Shown here one piece after another: positions 45,456 to 54,408 of a stretch of DNA of 64,000 bases (position 1 is its first letter; each line of letters begins with the position of its first letter). Position numbers and translations under genes: made by a program. Origin of the DNA: Ilyomonas sp965277535 (GTDB lineage Bacteria; Bacteroidota; Bacteroidia; Chitinophagales; Chitinophagaceae); contig OZ255825.1 of NCBI GenBank assembly GCA_965277535.1, forward strand, positions 2,728,001 through 2,792,000, written 5' to 3'. Below the pieces are notes generated by a model. That model searched no databases. It saw only the letters and a list, made by a program, of their open reading frames with translations, and was not told the origin of the DNA.

Positions 45456-46139
45456 ATGCAGCCCTACGAAATTCACCTGTCTGATTTATACCGGATTTTT
45501 ATTGGCAATGTGCCGCTTACTTATTTTATTGAACTGCTCATTCGTTGTATTATTTGCTATGCAATCCTTCTTGTAGGCATGAGGCTCATGGGAAAGCGAA
45601 TGGCTGCGCAAATGAGCCGCAACGAACTGGCTTCAATGGTGCTGATGGCGGCTGCCATTGGCATTCCGGTAACATCGCCCGACAGGGGCATTTTGCCGGG
45701 CATTATCATCGCAGCCATTATTGTGCTGGGTGAAAGGTGGATTTCGATGAAAATAAGCACCAATGATAAAGTGCAAAGCAAAGTGGTTGGCGATATTAGA
45801 GTAGTGGTAAAAGATGGCTCTCTGGTAATTGAAAACCTGACGCCCAACCGCATTTCGCGCGACCGCATTTTTGCCGAATTGCGAACCAGCAGCTTAAAGC
45901 ATTTGGGCAAAGTAAAACGCTTTTATTTTGAAGCCGATGGCTCGTTTACTCTTATTGAAGACAAAGAAAAAAAATGGGGCTTAAGCATCCTTCCCGACTT
46001 TGATAAAGAAATGATGAATGAGCAAAAACAATCGGATAAAGATGTGTGTTTGATTTGCGGTTTTGAAAAACAAAATTCATCTGAACCCAAATGTAAAAAT
46101 TGTGGCAACGAACATTTTGTAAAAGCCATTGAAGAATAA
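45456..46139 (+). CDS. DUF421 (YetF-like) membrane protein with zinc ribbon, second copy
   Basis: 227 residues from the ATG at 45456, 11 bp after the first copy. Same order: helices, MRLMGKRMAAQMSRNELAS, SPDRGILPG, VVKDGSLVIENLTPNRISRD, and at the C-terminus two CxxC pairs (Cys198/201, Cys213/216). The two copies share the layout but differ in most residues, so this is an old duplication or an obligate hetero-pair. Confidence 0.88.
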   Translation: MQPYEIHLSDLYRIFIGNVPLTYFIELLIRCIICYAILLVGMRLMGKRMAAQMSRNELASMVLMAAAIGIPVTSPDRGILPGIIIAAIIVLGERWISMKISTNDKVQSKVVGDIRVVVKDGSLVIENLTPNRISRDRIFAELRTSSLKHLGKVKRFYFEADGSFTLIEDKEKKWGLSILPDFDKEMMNEQKQSDKDVCLICGFEKQNSSEPKCKNCGNEHFVKAIEE

Positions 46140-46370
46140 AAAAATTTGTGCAAAACCAAACTGCTTTTCTATTGGCGCAATACTTTGGTTTTGTCCACAT
46201 TCTTGATTGCAGGATAGATTTGGTAAGTCTTTACTTCAACAAGCGTGGAACGCTTACTTAACAAAGAATTGTTGCCCCTGATTGTGCCGGTTTGTAAATA
46301 ATCCTTTCATCTTTGCCCCGATGAATTTGAAATTTACAGTTACCCGCGTTGCCGGGTTATCATTTGCATT

Positions 46371-47555
46371 ATGAAAGTATTTCGTTTTTTGCTTTTGCTT
46401 CTTTGTTCAGTTATCATTTATCTTATCATTGATCAATATTTGTTTTGCCCCATTTATTCATTCCCTCCTTCGCATCCGTTTTCCGGCGATTCTATTTACA
46501 ATCCATACTCTGCAACAACCAATGGAAACTGGGTAAAAGGCAACTTTCATGCACATGCCCATAGCTGGCAAGGTGTAACCAATGGGAAAGGATCAGCCAC
46601 CGATATTCATCGTGTGTACAATCAATTAGGCTATGGCGTTCATGCGGTTTCCAATTACGAATCTATTGATACTACCTTTCAATCATCACCTACGTACATA
46701 AGCGCTTACGAGCATGGTTATAATCTTATGAAAACACATCAGCTTGTGTTGGGCGCAAAGGCTGTTTGCTGGAAAGATTATTTGCTTCCGCAAACGGTAA
46801 ACAACAAGCAGGACATTATCCAACGCATTCACAAAACCGACAGCAATGCTTTTATCAGCATTAACCATCCGGCATTGCGAAACGGTTATCAGGGGAGCGA
46901 TTTCGCTAAGCTTACTCAATACAATTGTGTTGAAGTGTTGAACCCTGCTGCCAATTCTTCGCAACTTTGGGACGCAGCTTTATCTGCCGGGAAACCAGTA
47001 TTTGTAATGGGCGACGACGATACGCATGATGTGGATGACACTACCATCACCGGCAATTTTTGTACATGGATAAATGTAGGAAAGCTGAACCAAACCGCAA
47101 TACTACATTCATTGAAAACGGGTTGCAGTTATGCGATGGTAATAGGAAAACATATCAACCAACAAATATGGCAGGGCAAGGCCATTCATTTGCCTTTGCT
47201 GCAAAGCTTTATTGTAAAAGATGATACTGTGCACGTAGCATTTAGCTTGCCCGCAAAAGACATTTCAGTGATAGGGCAAAACGGCAGTTTGCTACAGCAT
47301 AAAGCCGGTACTGATTCCGTTTCTTTTATTCTCGGCAAACAAGAGCCATACGCCCGCGTGGTGGCTACTTACAACGATGGAATTCAACTGCTGTTAAACC
47401 CTGTATTCAGATATCAACAATCACCTTTGAAACAAACCAGTGCAACCATCAAAGCGGTACCAACTTTTTTGTTGAGAACAGCCGGTGCATTATTGTTACT
47501 GTTTTGGTTCATCTTTGCGGCGAAGCTGATTTTCGTGCAAAAACAAAAACGATAA
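46371..47555 (+). CDS. Membrane protein with PHP-type metal-dependent domain
   Basis: 394 residues. An N-terminal helix (about 4-22) and a C-terminal helix (about 365-385) anchor it. The middle contains FHAHAHSWQG (His cluster), the loop AVSNYESID, SINHPALRNGY, and FVMGDDDTHDVDD, the spacing of PHP phosphoesterases. It may act on a phosphoester in the periplasm, since the domain lies between two helices. It is followed by GtrA and GT39 genes, suggesting surface-glycan work. Reaction unknown. Confidence 0.75.
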   Translation: MKVFRFLLLLLCSVIIYLIIDQYLFCPIYSFPPSHPFSGDSIYNPYSATTNGNWVKGNFHAHAHSWQGVTNGKGSATDIHRVYNQLGYGVHAVSNYESIDTTFQSSPTYISAYEHGYNLMKTHQLVLGAKAVCWKDYLLPQTVNNKQDIIQRIHKTDSNAFISINHPALRNGYQGSDFAKLTQYNCVEVLNPAANSSQLWDAALSAGKPVFVMGDDDTHDVDDTTITGNFCTWINVGKLNQTAILHSLKTGCSYAMVIGKHINQQIWQGKAIHLPLLQSFIVKDDTVHVAFSLPAKDISVIGQNGSLLQHKAGTDSVSFILGKQEPYARVVATYNDGIQLLLNPVFRYQQSPLKQTSATIKAVPTFLLRTAGALLLLFWFIFAAKLIFVQKQKR

Positions 47556-47584
47556 CATTGTCATCGTTTACAAACACACCCGGT

Positions 47585-47977
47585 ATGTATCTTTTAAAAA
47601 CAACTGTATTTGAAAAAATAATACGCTTTGGAGTCGTGGGCGTAAGCGGCATGTGCATTGATTTTTTTCTTACCTGGCTTTGCAAAGAAAAAATGAAATG
47701 GAACAAATACATCGCTAACACCATCGGCTTTTCTTTTGCTGTGGTGAACAATTTTTATTGGAATTATATCTGGACGTTCAGAGGAACCGGAAGCCCTGTC
47801 CCAACTGCATTAGGGCTGTTTGTTTTGTTTTCTGTAATTGGCTTGGTGCTGAATAATATTTTGATTTATTTGTTTACCGATGTTGCCTCCATTAATTTTT
47901 ATCTATCGAAATTACTGGCAATCGGCGGTGTGTTTATCTGGAATTTTTCCTCTAATTATTTTTTCAATTTTCATTAA
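47585..47977 (+). CDS. GtrA family membrane protein
   Basis: 130 residues with four membrane helices. GtrA pattern: RFGVVGVSGMCIDFFLTWL, NTIGFSFAVVNNFYWNYIWTF, and FIWNFSSNYFFNF. GtrA proteins help move undecaprenyl-linked sugars across the inner membrane for glycan modification. Located 5 bp before the GT39 gene, its likely partner. Confidence 0.88.
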   Translation: MYLLKTTVFEKIIRFGVVGVSGMCIDFFLTWLCKEKMKWNKYIANTIGFSFAVVNNFYWNYIWTFRGTGSPVPTALGLFVLFSVIGLVLNNILIYLFTDVASINFYLSKLLAIGGVFIWNFSSNYFFNFH

Positions 47978-47982
47978 GCCGA

Positions 47983-49536
47983 ATGACGTTTCGCAACAAA
48001 ATAAAGTATCTCATTCTCCTTTCTTTTTTATTGCGGTTGATCGTTGCAGCCACTACCGAATTGGGCAACGATGAAGTATATTATTACACGTATGCTTTGC
48101 ACCTGCAATGGAACTATTTCGATCATCCGCCCGGCGTTGCATTATCTATCATTGCAAGCACGCTTCATTTATTGTTTTCGCACGAATTGTTTGTACGGTT
48201 AGGCGCCATTATTTGCGCTGCCATTGGCACTGCCTTGTGTTATGCCATTGGCAAAGAAATTAAGAATGAAAGAACCGGATGGTATGCAGCCGTTTTGTAC
48301 AACACCTCTCTTTACTCCAGCATCATTGCGGGCACATTTATTTTACCCGATAGTCCGCAGGTAGTGTGCTGGCTGGCAGGTTTGTTTTTATGGATAAAAA
48401 TGGTGAAGCAATTCAACAATAACCAGCGCGTTTCTATTGCGCAATGGTTGTTATTCGGGGCGATAAACGGCTTGTGTATTCAATGCAAAATACATGGCGT
48501 GTTCCTCTGGTTCGGCATTGGATTGTATATTTTATTTTATGCAAGAAAAGTGTTGTTGCAACCCGGGTTGTATCTTTCATTTTTGCTCACATTGCTTATC
48601 ATCAGCCCGATTATTTATTGGAACATCAACAATCATTTTATCACCTTCACGTACCATAGCAACCGCGTTGAAGTACACCGTTTTAACGTCAACTTCAACA
48701 GCTTTCTGCAGGCATTTTTCGGGCAGTTGTTTTACAATAATCCTATCAATGTTGTAATTGCGCTTATCGCGCTTTTTTCCTACAAAACCAAACGTTACCT
48801 GCCGCTAACTTTCTACAGGCTGTTTGTGCTCATGGGTTTGCCTATCATCATTGTTGTTGTGCTTCTTTCCCTTTTCAATCCGGTGCTTCCGCATTGGAGC
48901 GGGCCTGGTTTTTTATCGCTGTCGTTTATCGCTGCTGCCTACATAGATGATAGAATTGATGTTCATCGGTTTTCACTTCCGGCTATTATAAAAAGCTCGG
49001 TTTGGCTGATAGTAATTGTGTTGATAGGGGGCATATCTGTTATTCATTTTTATCCTGGAACAATTGGCAGTAAAGACGAAAGTAAATGGGGCAGCGGCGA
49101 TTTTACACTCGACCTCAGCGGGTGGAAAAGCTTTGAAAAGGATTACAATTTTTGGCTGCAACAAAGCGAAAATGATAAATACAAACATTTAAAAATTGTT
49201 TGCAACAAATGGTTTCCTGCCGCACATATCGAATACTATATTGCACGGCCGCAGCACACAGTTGTGGTTGGCGTTGGCACACTTGACGACCTGCATAATT
49301 TTGCATGGCTGAATAAGGCGAGGATTGATTTGCAACCCGGCGAAAATGCGCTTTGCATTGTTCCGAGTAATTATACAACAGATGTAGCAACCACCTATCA
49401 AAATCAGTTTTCTTCCATCACTCCCTTGCACCATTTTGTTGAAGAAAGAGGTGGAAAACAAACCCGTTTTTTTATTGTATATTTTTTACAGCATTACAAT
49501 CCAACCGATGAAGTGCATCGCATTATCATAAAATAG
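47983..49536 (+). CDS. GT39-like membrane glycosyltransferase
   Basis: 517 residues, about 10-11 membrane helices. The first loop has the Asp-Glu acid pair (GNDEVYYYTYALHLQWNYFD) followed by HPPG, the GT39/ArnT-type C fold used with polyprenyl-phosphate sugars. The C-terminal about 150 residues are a periplasmic domain. Transfers a sugar from a lipid carrier to a surface glycan or protein. In an operon with GtrA. Confidence 0.85.
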   Translation: MTFRNKIKYLILLSFLLRLIVAATTELGNDEVYYYTYALHLQWNYFDHPPGVALSIIASTLHLLFSHELFVRLGAIICAAIGTALCYAIGKEIKNERTGWYAAVLYNTSLYSSIIAGTFILPDSPQVVCWLAGLFLWIKMVKQFNNNQRVSIAQWLLFGAINGLCIQCKIHGVFLWFGIGLYILFYARKVLLQPGLYLSFLLTLLIISPIIYWNINNHFITFTYHSNRVEVHRFNVNFNSFLQAFFGQLFYNNPINVVIALIALFSYKTKRYLPLTFYRLFVLMGLPIIIVVVLLSLFNPVLPHWSGPGFLSLSFIAAAYIDDRIDVHRFSLPAIIKSSVWLIVIVLIGGISVIHFYPGTIGSKDESKWGSGDFTLDLSGWKSFEKDYNFWLQQSENDKYKHLKIVCNKWFPAAHIEYYIARPQHTVVVGVGTLDDLHNFAWLNKARIDLQPGENALCIVPSNYTTDVATTYQNQFSSITPLHHFVEERGGKQTRFFIVYFLQHYNPTDEVHRIIIK

Positions 49537-49603
49537 AATTATAATAATTCTTAAGCTAAATCCATAAGTACTTCTTCGCCAAATTTCCTTCAGATTTAGC
49601 CAA

Positions 49604-49611
49604 TAATTTTG
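49604..49611 (+). promoter_or_regulatory. -7 box (TAATTTTG) before the outer-membrane receptor
   Basis: TAATTTTG fits TAnnTTTG and ends 4 nt before the ATG at 49616, again leaving almost no leader. Confidence 0.4.
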
Positions 49612-49615
49612 CCGA

Positions 49616-52117
49616 ATGGCGATAAAGACAAATGTGCGAAGACTATTGCTGATATTGAGTTTGGTAATAACACAGCTGATAACAAAAGCACAGGATAATA
49701 AGCAAGGTGAAGGAACCATCAAAGGAAAAGTTATTGATTCGTTGTTAAGAACACCGATAAATTATGCAACAATAACAGTGTATGCTTTAGGCAATAGCAA
49801 AGCGATTACGGGAACAACAGCCGACAGTTCCGGCGCATTTATACTGGAAGGAATTTCACCCGGAACTTATACATTGTCTTTTGAATTTATTGGCTATGCC
49901 GCACATACTGTAAACGGCATTGTTATTAATAAAAAGAATGCATTTATAAACCTCAAAACCATTGCGCTGCAAAAGAGCGAAAGCAAACTGAAAGATGTTG
50001 TGGTAACGTCGCAGCAAAAGCTGATTGACAACCGGATTGACAAAATTGTGTTCAACGCTGAAAGGGATATTTCATCGCAGGGTGGCGTTGCAACTGACGT
50101 GTTAAAAAAAGTGCCTCAGGTATCGGTAGATGCAGATGGCAATGTAGAACTGGCAGGCGCCAGCGGCATTCGTTTTTTAATTAACGGCAAGCCATCATCG
50201 GCATTTGGCAGCAGCATTACAGATGTGTTGCAATCCATCCCGGCAAGTCAGATTAAGAGCATTGAAGTGATTACCAACCCGGGTGCAAAGTACGATGCAC
50301 AAGGTTTGGGTGGAATCATTAATATTATACTAAAGCAAACCAAAGTAAAAGGCATTAATGGAAGCATATCGTTGAATGCAGGAACGCGCCTCGAAAATGG
50401 TTCGTTTAATTTTACCGTTCGCCATGGCAATTTTGGATTGAACGCTTTTGTAAGTGGCAATGCACGCCTCACCGCTGCAACGCCTACCACATCAGACAGA
50501 AATTCAATTGATACAGCCAATAAACAAAACGTTTTGTTTCATCAGGATGGCAGTAACCGCTTCACCAGGTATGGCATTGAGTCGGGCATTGGTTTCGACT
50601 GGACTGTAAAAACAAAAAACAATTTTTCGGGCAACATCAATTACAACCGCTTTGGCAACAACAGCAGCGGACTTATCAATCAACTGCAACAAACAACTCC
50701 ATTCGGCAGCAATGCTATTTTATCGGATATTGCTTCTATCAATCATCTGAATAACCGGTTTTTATTTCACTCTGTTGAAGCCAGTTTAAACTACAAACGA
50801 ACTTTTGCAAAAGAAGATCAATCGCTTGAAATAAGCGTTAATACATCTCCTGGCATTAATAATATTAGAGGTGGCAATTTCCAAACTTTACTACCGCTCG
50901 ATTCTGTTTCTTACGGCGTTAATAACAATAATTCGGGCAAAGAAAATGAAACGCAAATCGGAATAGATTATACACAGCCATTAGCAAAGGACATAACGTT
51001 TGGAGTTGGCGGCAAGATTACTTTTAATGATATCACCAGTAACTCAAATGTGTATGCGCTACAGCCCGATAGCAAGCAGTATGTTTATGATAGTTTGATT
51101 TCAAATGCGCTTTCGTATCATCAAAAAGTGTATGCGCTGTATGCAGAAATCAGCTTGCCGGTTGGCAAATGGTTCGATGCAAAAATTGGTTCGCGCTATG
51201 AACGAACCGAAATCAATTCTTTTTATTCTGATGCGCAGCAACAAGCGAAAAATCCGGGTTACAATACACTGGTTCCTTCCATTTATTTTTCAAGAAGGCT
51301 AACCGATGACCAAACCATTAAAATCAGTTATTCCAAACGTATTGAGCGACCTGATTACGGTGATTTGAATCCTTTTATCAATACAACCGATCCTAAAAAT
51401 ATTACTGCCGGCAATCCATATTTGCTACCCGAAATCGGCAACCGTTACGAGCTTTCCTATAACCATGATTATGGAACAAAAGGCTCGTTTATGATTACTG
51501 CTTTTTACCGCGAAAACAATCATGATATTCAGCCTTATACTGTTTTTCATTCATTACTCATCATTGGCGATTCTACCTATACAAACGTGTCGGTTAGCAC
51601 AAGGGAAAACATCGGCAAAGAACAAAATATTGGTGTGAATTTGTTTGGCGATTTGCACCCGACCGACAAGTTAAGTATAAGAGCCAATTTCTTTGTGTTT
51701 AGGCGGCATATTTTTAATGGCATTGATTTAGGTCGCAGCCCAACCAGTTTGAATTATCGCACTAACATGAACATTACTTACCTGTTCAGGAATACATTAT
51801 CGGGTGAGTTCTTTGGTAACTTCAATTCGGCGCGTAACGAGTTGCAGGGCAGGTATCCATCCTTTACATCCTATACCATTGCAGCACGCAAACAGTTTTG
51901 GAAAAAGAAGGGAAGCTTAGCCTTAACGGCTACCAATTTGTTCAACGAATATGTGCGCCAGCCAACCGTTTTGTATGGAACCAATTTTACTACCAACAGC
52001 CTACGCAAAATTCCTTTTCGCTCCATTGGTTTAAATTTTACCTGGAAGTTTGGCAAACTCGATTTTAAGAAAGAAAGAGACGATGACAATAAGGATTTGA
52101 CAGCACCTGAAGGATAA
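49616..52117 (+). CDS. TonB-dependent-receptor-like outer-membrane protein
   Basis: 833 residues. Signal peptide ending TKAQ; a carboxypeptidase-like regulatory domain (IKGKVIDSLLRTPINYATIT ... TTADSSGAFILEGI) of about 85 residues; plug domain (VLKKVPQVSVDADGNVEL, GIRFLINGKPSS, IKSIEVITNPGAKYDAQG); and a C-terminal 22-strand barrel of the OmpA/'outer membrane beta-barrel' kind ending LNFTWKFGKLDF. No TonB box can be placed with confidence and there is no SusD-like partner. Likely imports an unknown compound or acts as an adhesin-like barrel. Confidence 0.85.
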   Translation: MAIKTNVRRLLLILSLVITQLITKAQDNKQGEGTIKGKVIDSLLRTPINYATITVYALGNSKAITGTTADSSGAFILEGISPGTYTLSFEFIGYAAHTVNGIVINKKNAFINLKTIALQKSESKLKDVVVTSQQKLIDNRIDKIVFNAERDISSQGGVATDVLKKVPQVSVDADGNVELAGASGIRFLINGKPSSAFGSSITDVLQSIPASQIKSIEVITNPGAKYDAQGLGGIINIILKQTKVKGINGSISLNAGTRLENGSFNFTVRHGNFGLNAFVSGNARLTAATPTTSDRNSIDTANKQNVLFHQDGSNRFTRYGIESGIGFDWTVKTKNNFSGNINYNRFGNNSSGLINQLQQTTPFGSNAILSDIASINHLNNRFLFHSVEASLNYKRTFAKEDQSLEISVNTSPGINNIRGGNFQTLLPLDSVSYGVNNNNSGKENETQIGIDYTQPLAKDITFGVGGKITFNDITSNSNVYALQPDSKQYVYDSLISNALSYHQKVYALYAEISLPVGKWFDAKIGSRYERTEINSFYSDAQQQAKNPGYNTLVPSIYFSRRLTDDQTIKISYSKRIERPDYGDLNPFINTTDPKNITAGNPYLLPEIGNRYELSYNHDYGTKGSFMITAFYRENNHDIQPYTVFHSLLIIGDSTYTNVSVSTRENIGKEQNIGVNLFGDLHPTDKLSIRANFFVFRRHIFNGIDLGRSPTSLNYRTNMNITYLFRNTLSGEFFGNFNSARNELQGRYPSFTSYTIAARKQFWKKKGSLALTATNLFNEYVRQPTVLYGTNFTTNSLRKIPFRSIGLNFTWKFGKLDFKKERDDDNKDLTAPEG

Positions 52118-52260
52118 ATTATTTTTCACTCTTCATTCTGTATAATTAGCCTGGGTGTTTGTGTTATGTTGGAAAATGGGTAGATAAAAGCACTTGAACT
52201 GAAGTGTCTTCTGTTTTTATCAAATGATATTTATACTTTTCCAAATCAAACCATCAACCA

Positions 52261-52767
52261 ATGAAATATCTCCTTTTGGTTTTGTGCATTTTTATTTCTT
52301 ATCAATCTTACTCTCAAACTTATGTTTCGCTTGCGCCAAGCCTTACCAACACCGCCGGAACCATTTTCGATAAATCAAACCTTGCACTTGAATTGGGGCA
52401 GCAATGGGATGTGTTTAGTTTGGGTATTGATGTCGGCAAAACAACGCTAACGAAAATTACCGGAAGAGACACAAGCAATTACATAGAGCTTCGCCCCAAC
52501 CTGAATGTATTTCAGCAAGGCAAGTTTACCAATACATTCACGGCAGGCATTGGCATTGTGTTCGCTGCCAGGCAAGGCTTGCTTACCGAACTAACCAATG
52601 GTATTGAGTATGCCTACAGCGACAAACTTCATTTCAATATGTTTTTCGGGCAATACTTTTATAGTGGACGAACCGCTTCCGATAACAATACTTTTTTTGG
52701 TGTGTCGGCTATGTTTTACCTAAATCCAACAACTGTCGGTTCTTTAATAAAAAAGCAGTTGCAGTAA
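52261..52767 (+). CDS. Secreted beta-rich protein of unknown function
   Basis: 168 residues, signal peptide ending QSYSQ. Strand-rich (LALELGQQWDVFSLGIDVGK, FNMFFGQYFYSGRTA) with a barrel-like terminus, so it may be a small outer-membrane protein. Follows the receptor gene by 143 bp, same strand. Confidence 0.6.
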   Translation: MKYLLLVLCIFISYQSYSQTYVSLAPSLTNTAGTIFDKSNLALELGQQWDVFSLGIDVGKTTLTKITGRDTSNYIELRPNLNVFQQGKFTNTFTAGIGIVFAARQGLLTELTNGIEYAYSDKLHFNMFFGQYFYSGRTASDNNTFFGVSAMFYLNPTTVGSLIKKQLQ

Positions 52768-52801
52768 GGGCTTGAGTAAATTTTGAATTCATAAAACAGC
52801 A

Positions 52802-52825
52802 AAGCCCGTTGGTAGCAACGGGCTT
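52802..52825. terminator. Terminator between convergent genes
   Basis: AAGCCCGTT / AACGGGCTT, 9-bp stem, 6-nt loop (GGTAGC), placed between the ends of the genes at 52767 (+) and 52855 (-). Confidence 0.85.
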
Positions 52826-52854
52826 ATAAGAATTTGCCTGATAAACGTTAACTA

Positions 52855-53364
52855 CTAATAATTTTTAGCCAACGAATCTGCCATCATTAAGTGCATTTGA
52901 ATTGCAGGCAGGTATGTGTTTACATACGTTTTGACCTTACTGTTGCTGCCATTGCTGGTTTCGTTTTGAAATAAAGTCACTGTGTTTTGATGATCAGTTA
53001 CCTGGCCATGCACATAAGCCGAATCAAACGCTCTGCCCGACATGGCACTTAACATAGCTGCCATTTGCACGTGCGCCGCATCTAACGAATCCGGCGCATT
53101 TAAACCAAGCTGCCCGGCTATTAGCTTCAAACTGTCCTGCGCTTTTGTGTGGTCGCCAATCATTTTTTGTGCAAACATCTGAACATTCATATCAGAGGTT
53201 TTGGAAACCGCCAGTTGTCCGGCTGAAATTTCTGCAAAGTTACTCATGGCTGCCATGGTTACAAATTGCTTGTCGTTTGCATTAACTGAGTTGCTGTTAT
53301 CTTTTTTACAAGCGAAAAACGCTGCGAATACAAACACTGCTAAAGACACTGCTTTTACTTTCAT
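52855..53364 (-). CDS. DUF4142 lipoprotein
   Basis: 169 residues. Lipobox FFAC (Cys19) followed by the DUF4142 helical bundle: DKQFVTMAAMSNFAEISAGQ, FAQKMIGDHTKAQDSL, and YLPAIQMHLMMADSLA. DUF4142 resembles ferritin-like bundles; its function is unknown. Single gene; the 291 bp upstream (53365-53655) are AT-rich without a recognisable gene. Confidence 0.88.
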   Translation of the reverse strand: MKVKAVSLAVFVFAAFFACKKDNSNSVNANDKQFVTMAAMSNFAEISAGQLAVSKTSDMNVQMFAQKMIGDHTKAQDSLKLIAGQLGLNAPDSLDAAHVQMAAMLSAMSGRAFDSAYVHGQVTDHQNTVTLFQNETSNGSNSKVKTYVNTYLPAIQMHLMMADSLAKNY

Positions 53365-53655
53365 AGGTATTTTTTATAGGTTAAACAACTTAGCTGAAAA
53401 CAGGGAATTTTATACCAAAATAAAGCGTAGGCTATATCAAAAATTCGTTACAAATAAGTAAATAATAAAATGTATAGATTGGCTTATAAATTTTGTTTTG
53501 CATCTTTTTGAAAATCAATATAGGCTTATTGTGAAAGGCTAACATTACAATTTATGAATTGCTTAAAATAAATTGCCAATTTTCCAAAAATGTAAAAAAA
53601 CAGTTGTAATAATCTCGATTGGTATTGTTGCAAAAAAGGGTTAGCCGCCGTGGTT

Positions 53656-54294
53656 TCAACCTATTACTTTCAATCCTCTTTTTTTAATATAAGCATGCCA
53701 CAACAGTATTGTTGCAACGGTTCGATAGGGACGCCACGATTCAGCCACAGCAAGCATTTCGGCTTTTGTTGCAGCTTTGCCTAACTGCTTTACTTCTTTC
53801 AAACTCGTTACCAATCCTACATCTCCTAACGGAAATAAATCGGTGCGATGCAAGGCATGAATAAGATAAACATCCACCGTCCAATCGCCAATGCCTTTTA
53901 TTTGTTTGAGTTCCGTTCTGATTTCATCATCAGCTGCCAACGATAGCTTTTTCAAACTAAGCCGTTTCTTTACAATAGCTGTTGCTAACTCCTTTACATA
54001 CACTGTTTTTTGCCGGCTCAAATAGCAGGCTCTTAAGTCTTCAGCCGATAAGGCAAGTATTTTTTTCGGCGTTACAAAACCAATTTTTTGTTTGAGCTTT
54101 TTATAAGCCGCATACGCCGAAGCCAGCGAAACCTGTTGTTCTAAAATAGTTAAAACAAGTGTTTGAAAAATGTTGGGCCGTGTCCAGAACGGTGGCAAGC
54201 CGTAGGTATCAACAATGCGCTGCAAATCAGGGTCTTTTTGTGCAAGCAGATGGCAGATATGGTAAAAGTTTTCTTTGCTGATGGTTGGATGCAT
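53656..54294 (-). CDS. DNA-3-methyladenine glycosylase (AlkA-like)
   Basis: 212 residues, HhH-GPD fold. The hairpin LKQIKGIGDWTVDVYLIHAL and the catalytic Asp in FPLGDVGL mark a DNA glycosylase that removes alkylated purines; LEQQVSLASAYAAYKKL opens the fold. It lacks the N-terminal domain of E. coli AlkA and fits the short type (MpgII-like). Its own promoter region lies in 54295-54408, which includes a TTTGTTTTTGC word at 54332. Confidence 0.9.
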   Translation of the reverse strand: MHPTISKENFYHICHLLAQKDPDLQRIVDTYGLPPFWTRPNIFQTLVLTILEQQVSLASAYAAYKKLKQKIGFVTPKKILALSAEDLRACYLSRQKTVYVKELATAIVKKRLSLKKLSLAADDEIRTELKQIKGIGDWTVDVYLIHALHRTDLFPLGDVGLVTSLKEVKQLGKAATKAEMLAVAESWRPYRTVATILLWHAYIKKRGLKVIG

Positions 54295-54408
54295 GAGTAC
54301 ATCAAAAATAAGAGCGGAACAAAGAAGAAAGTTTGTTTTTGCCCTTATTTAAATTTGATTTTTCTTTTTCAAACAATAACATTGCTTCGTACAAAATAAA
54401 TGTAGCGT

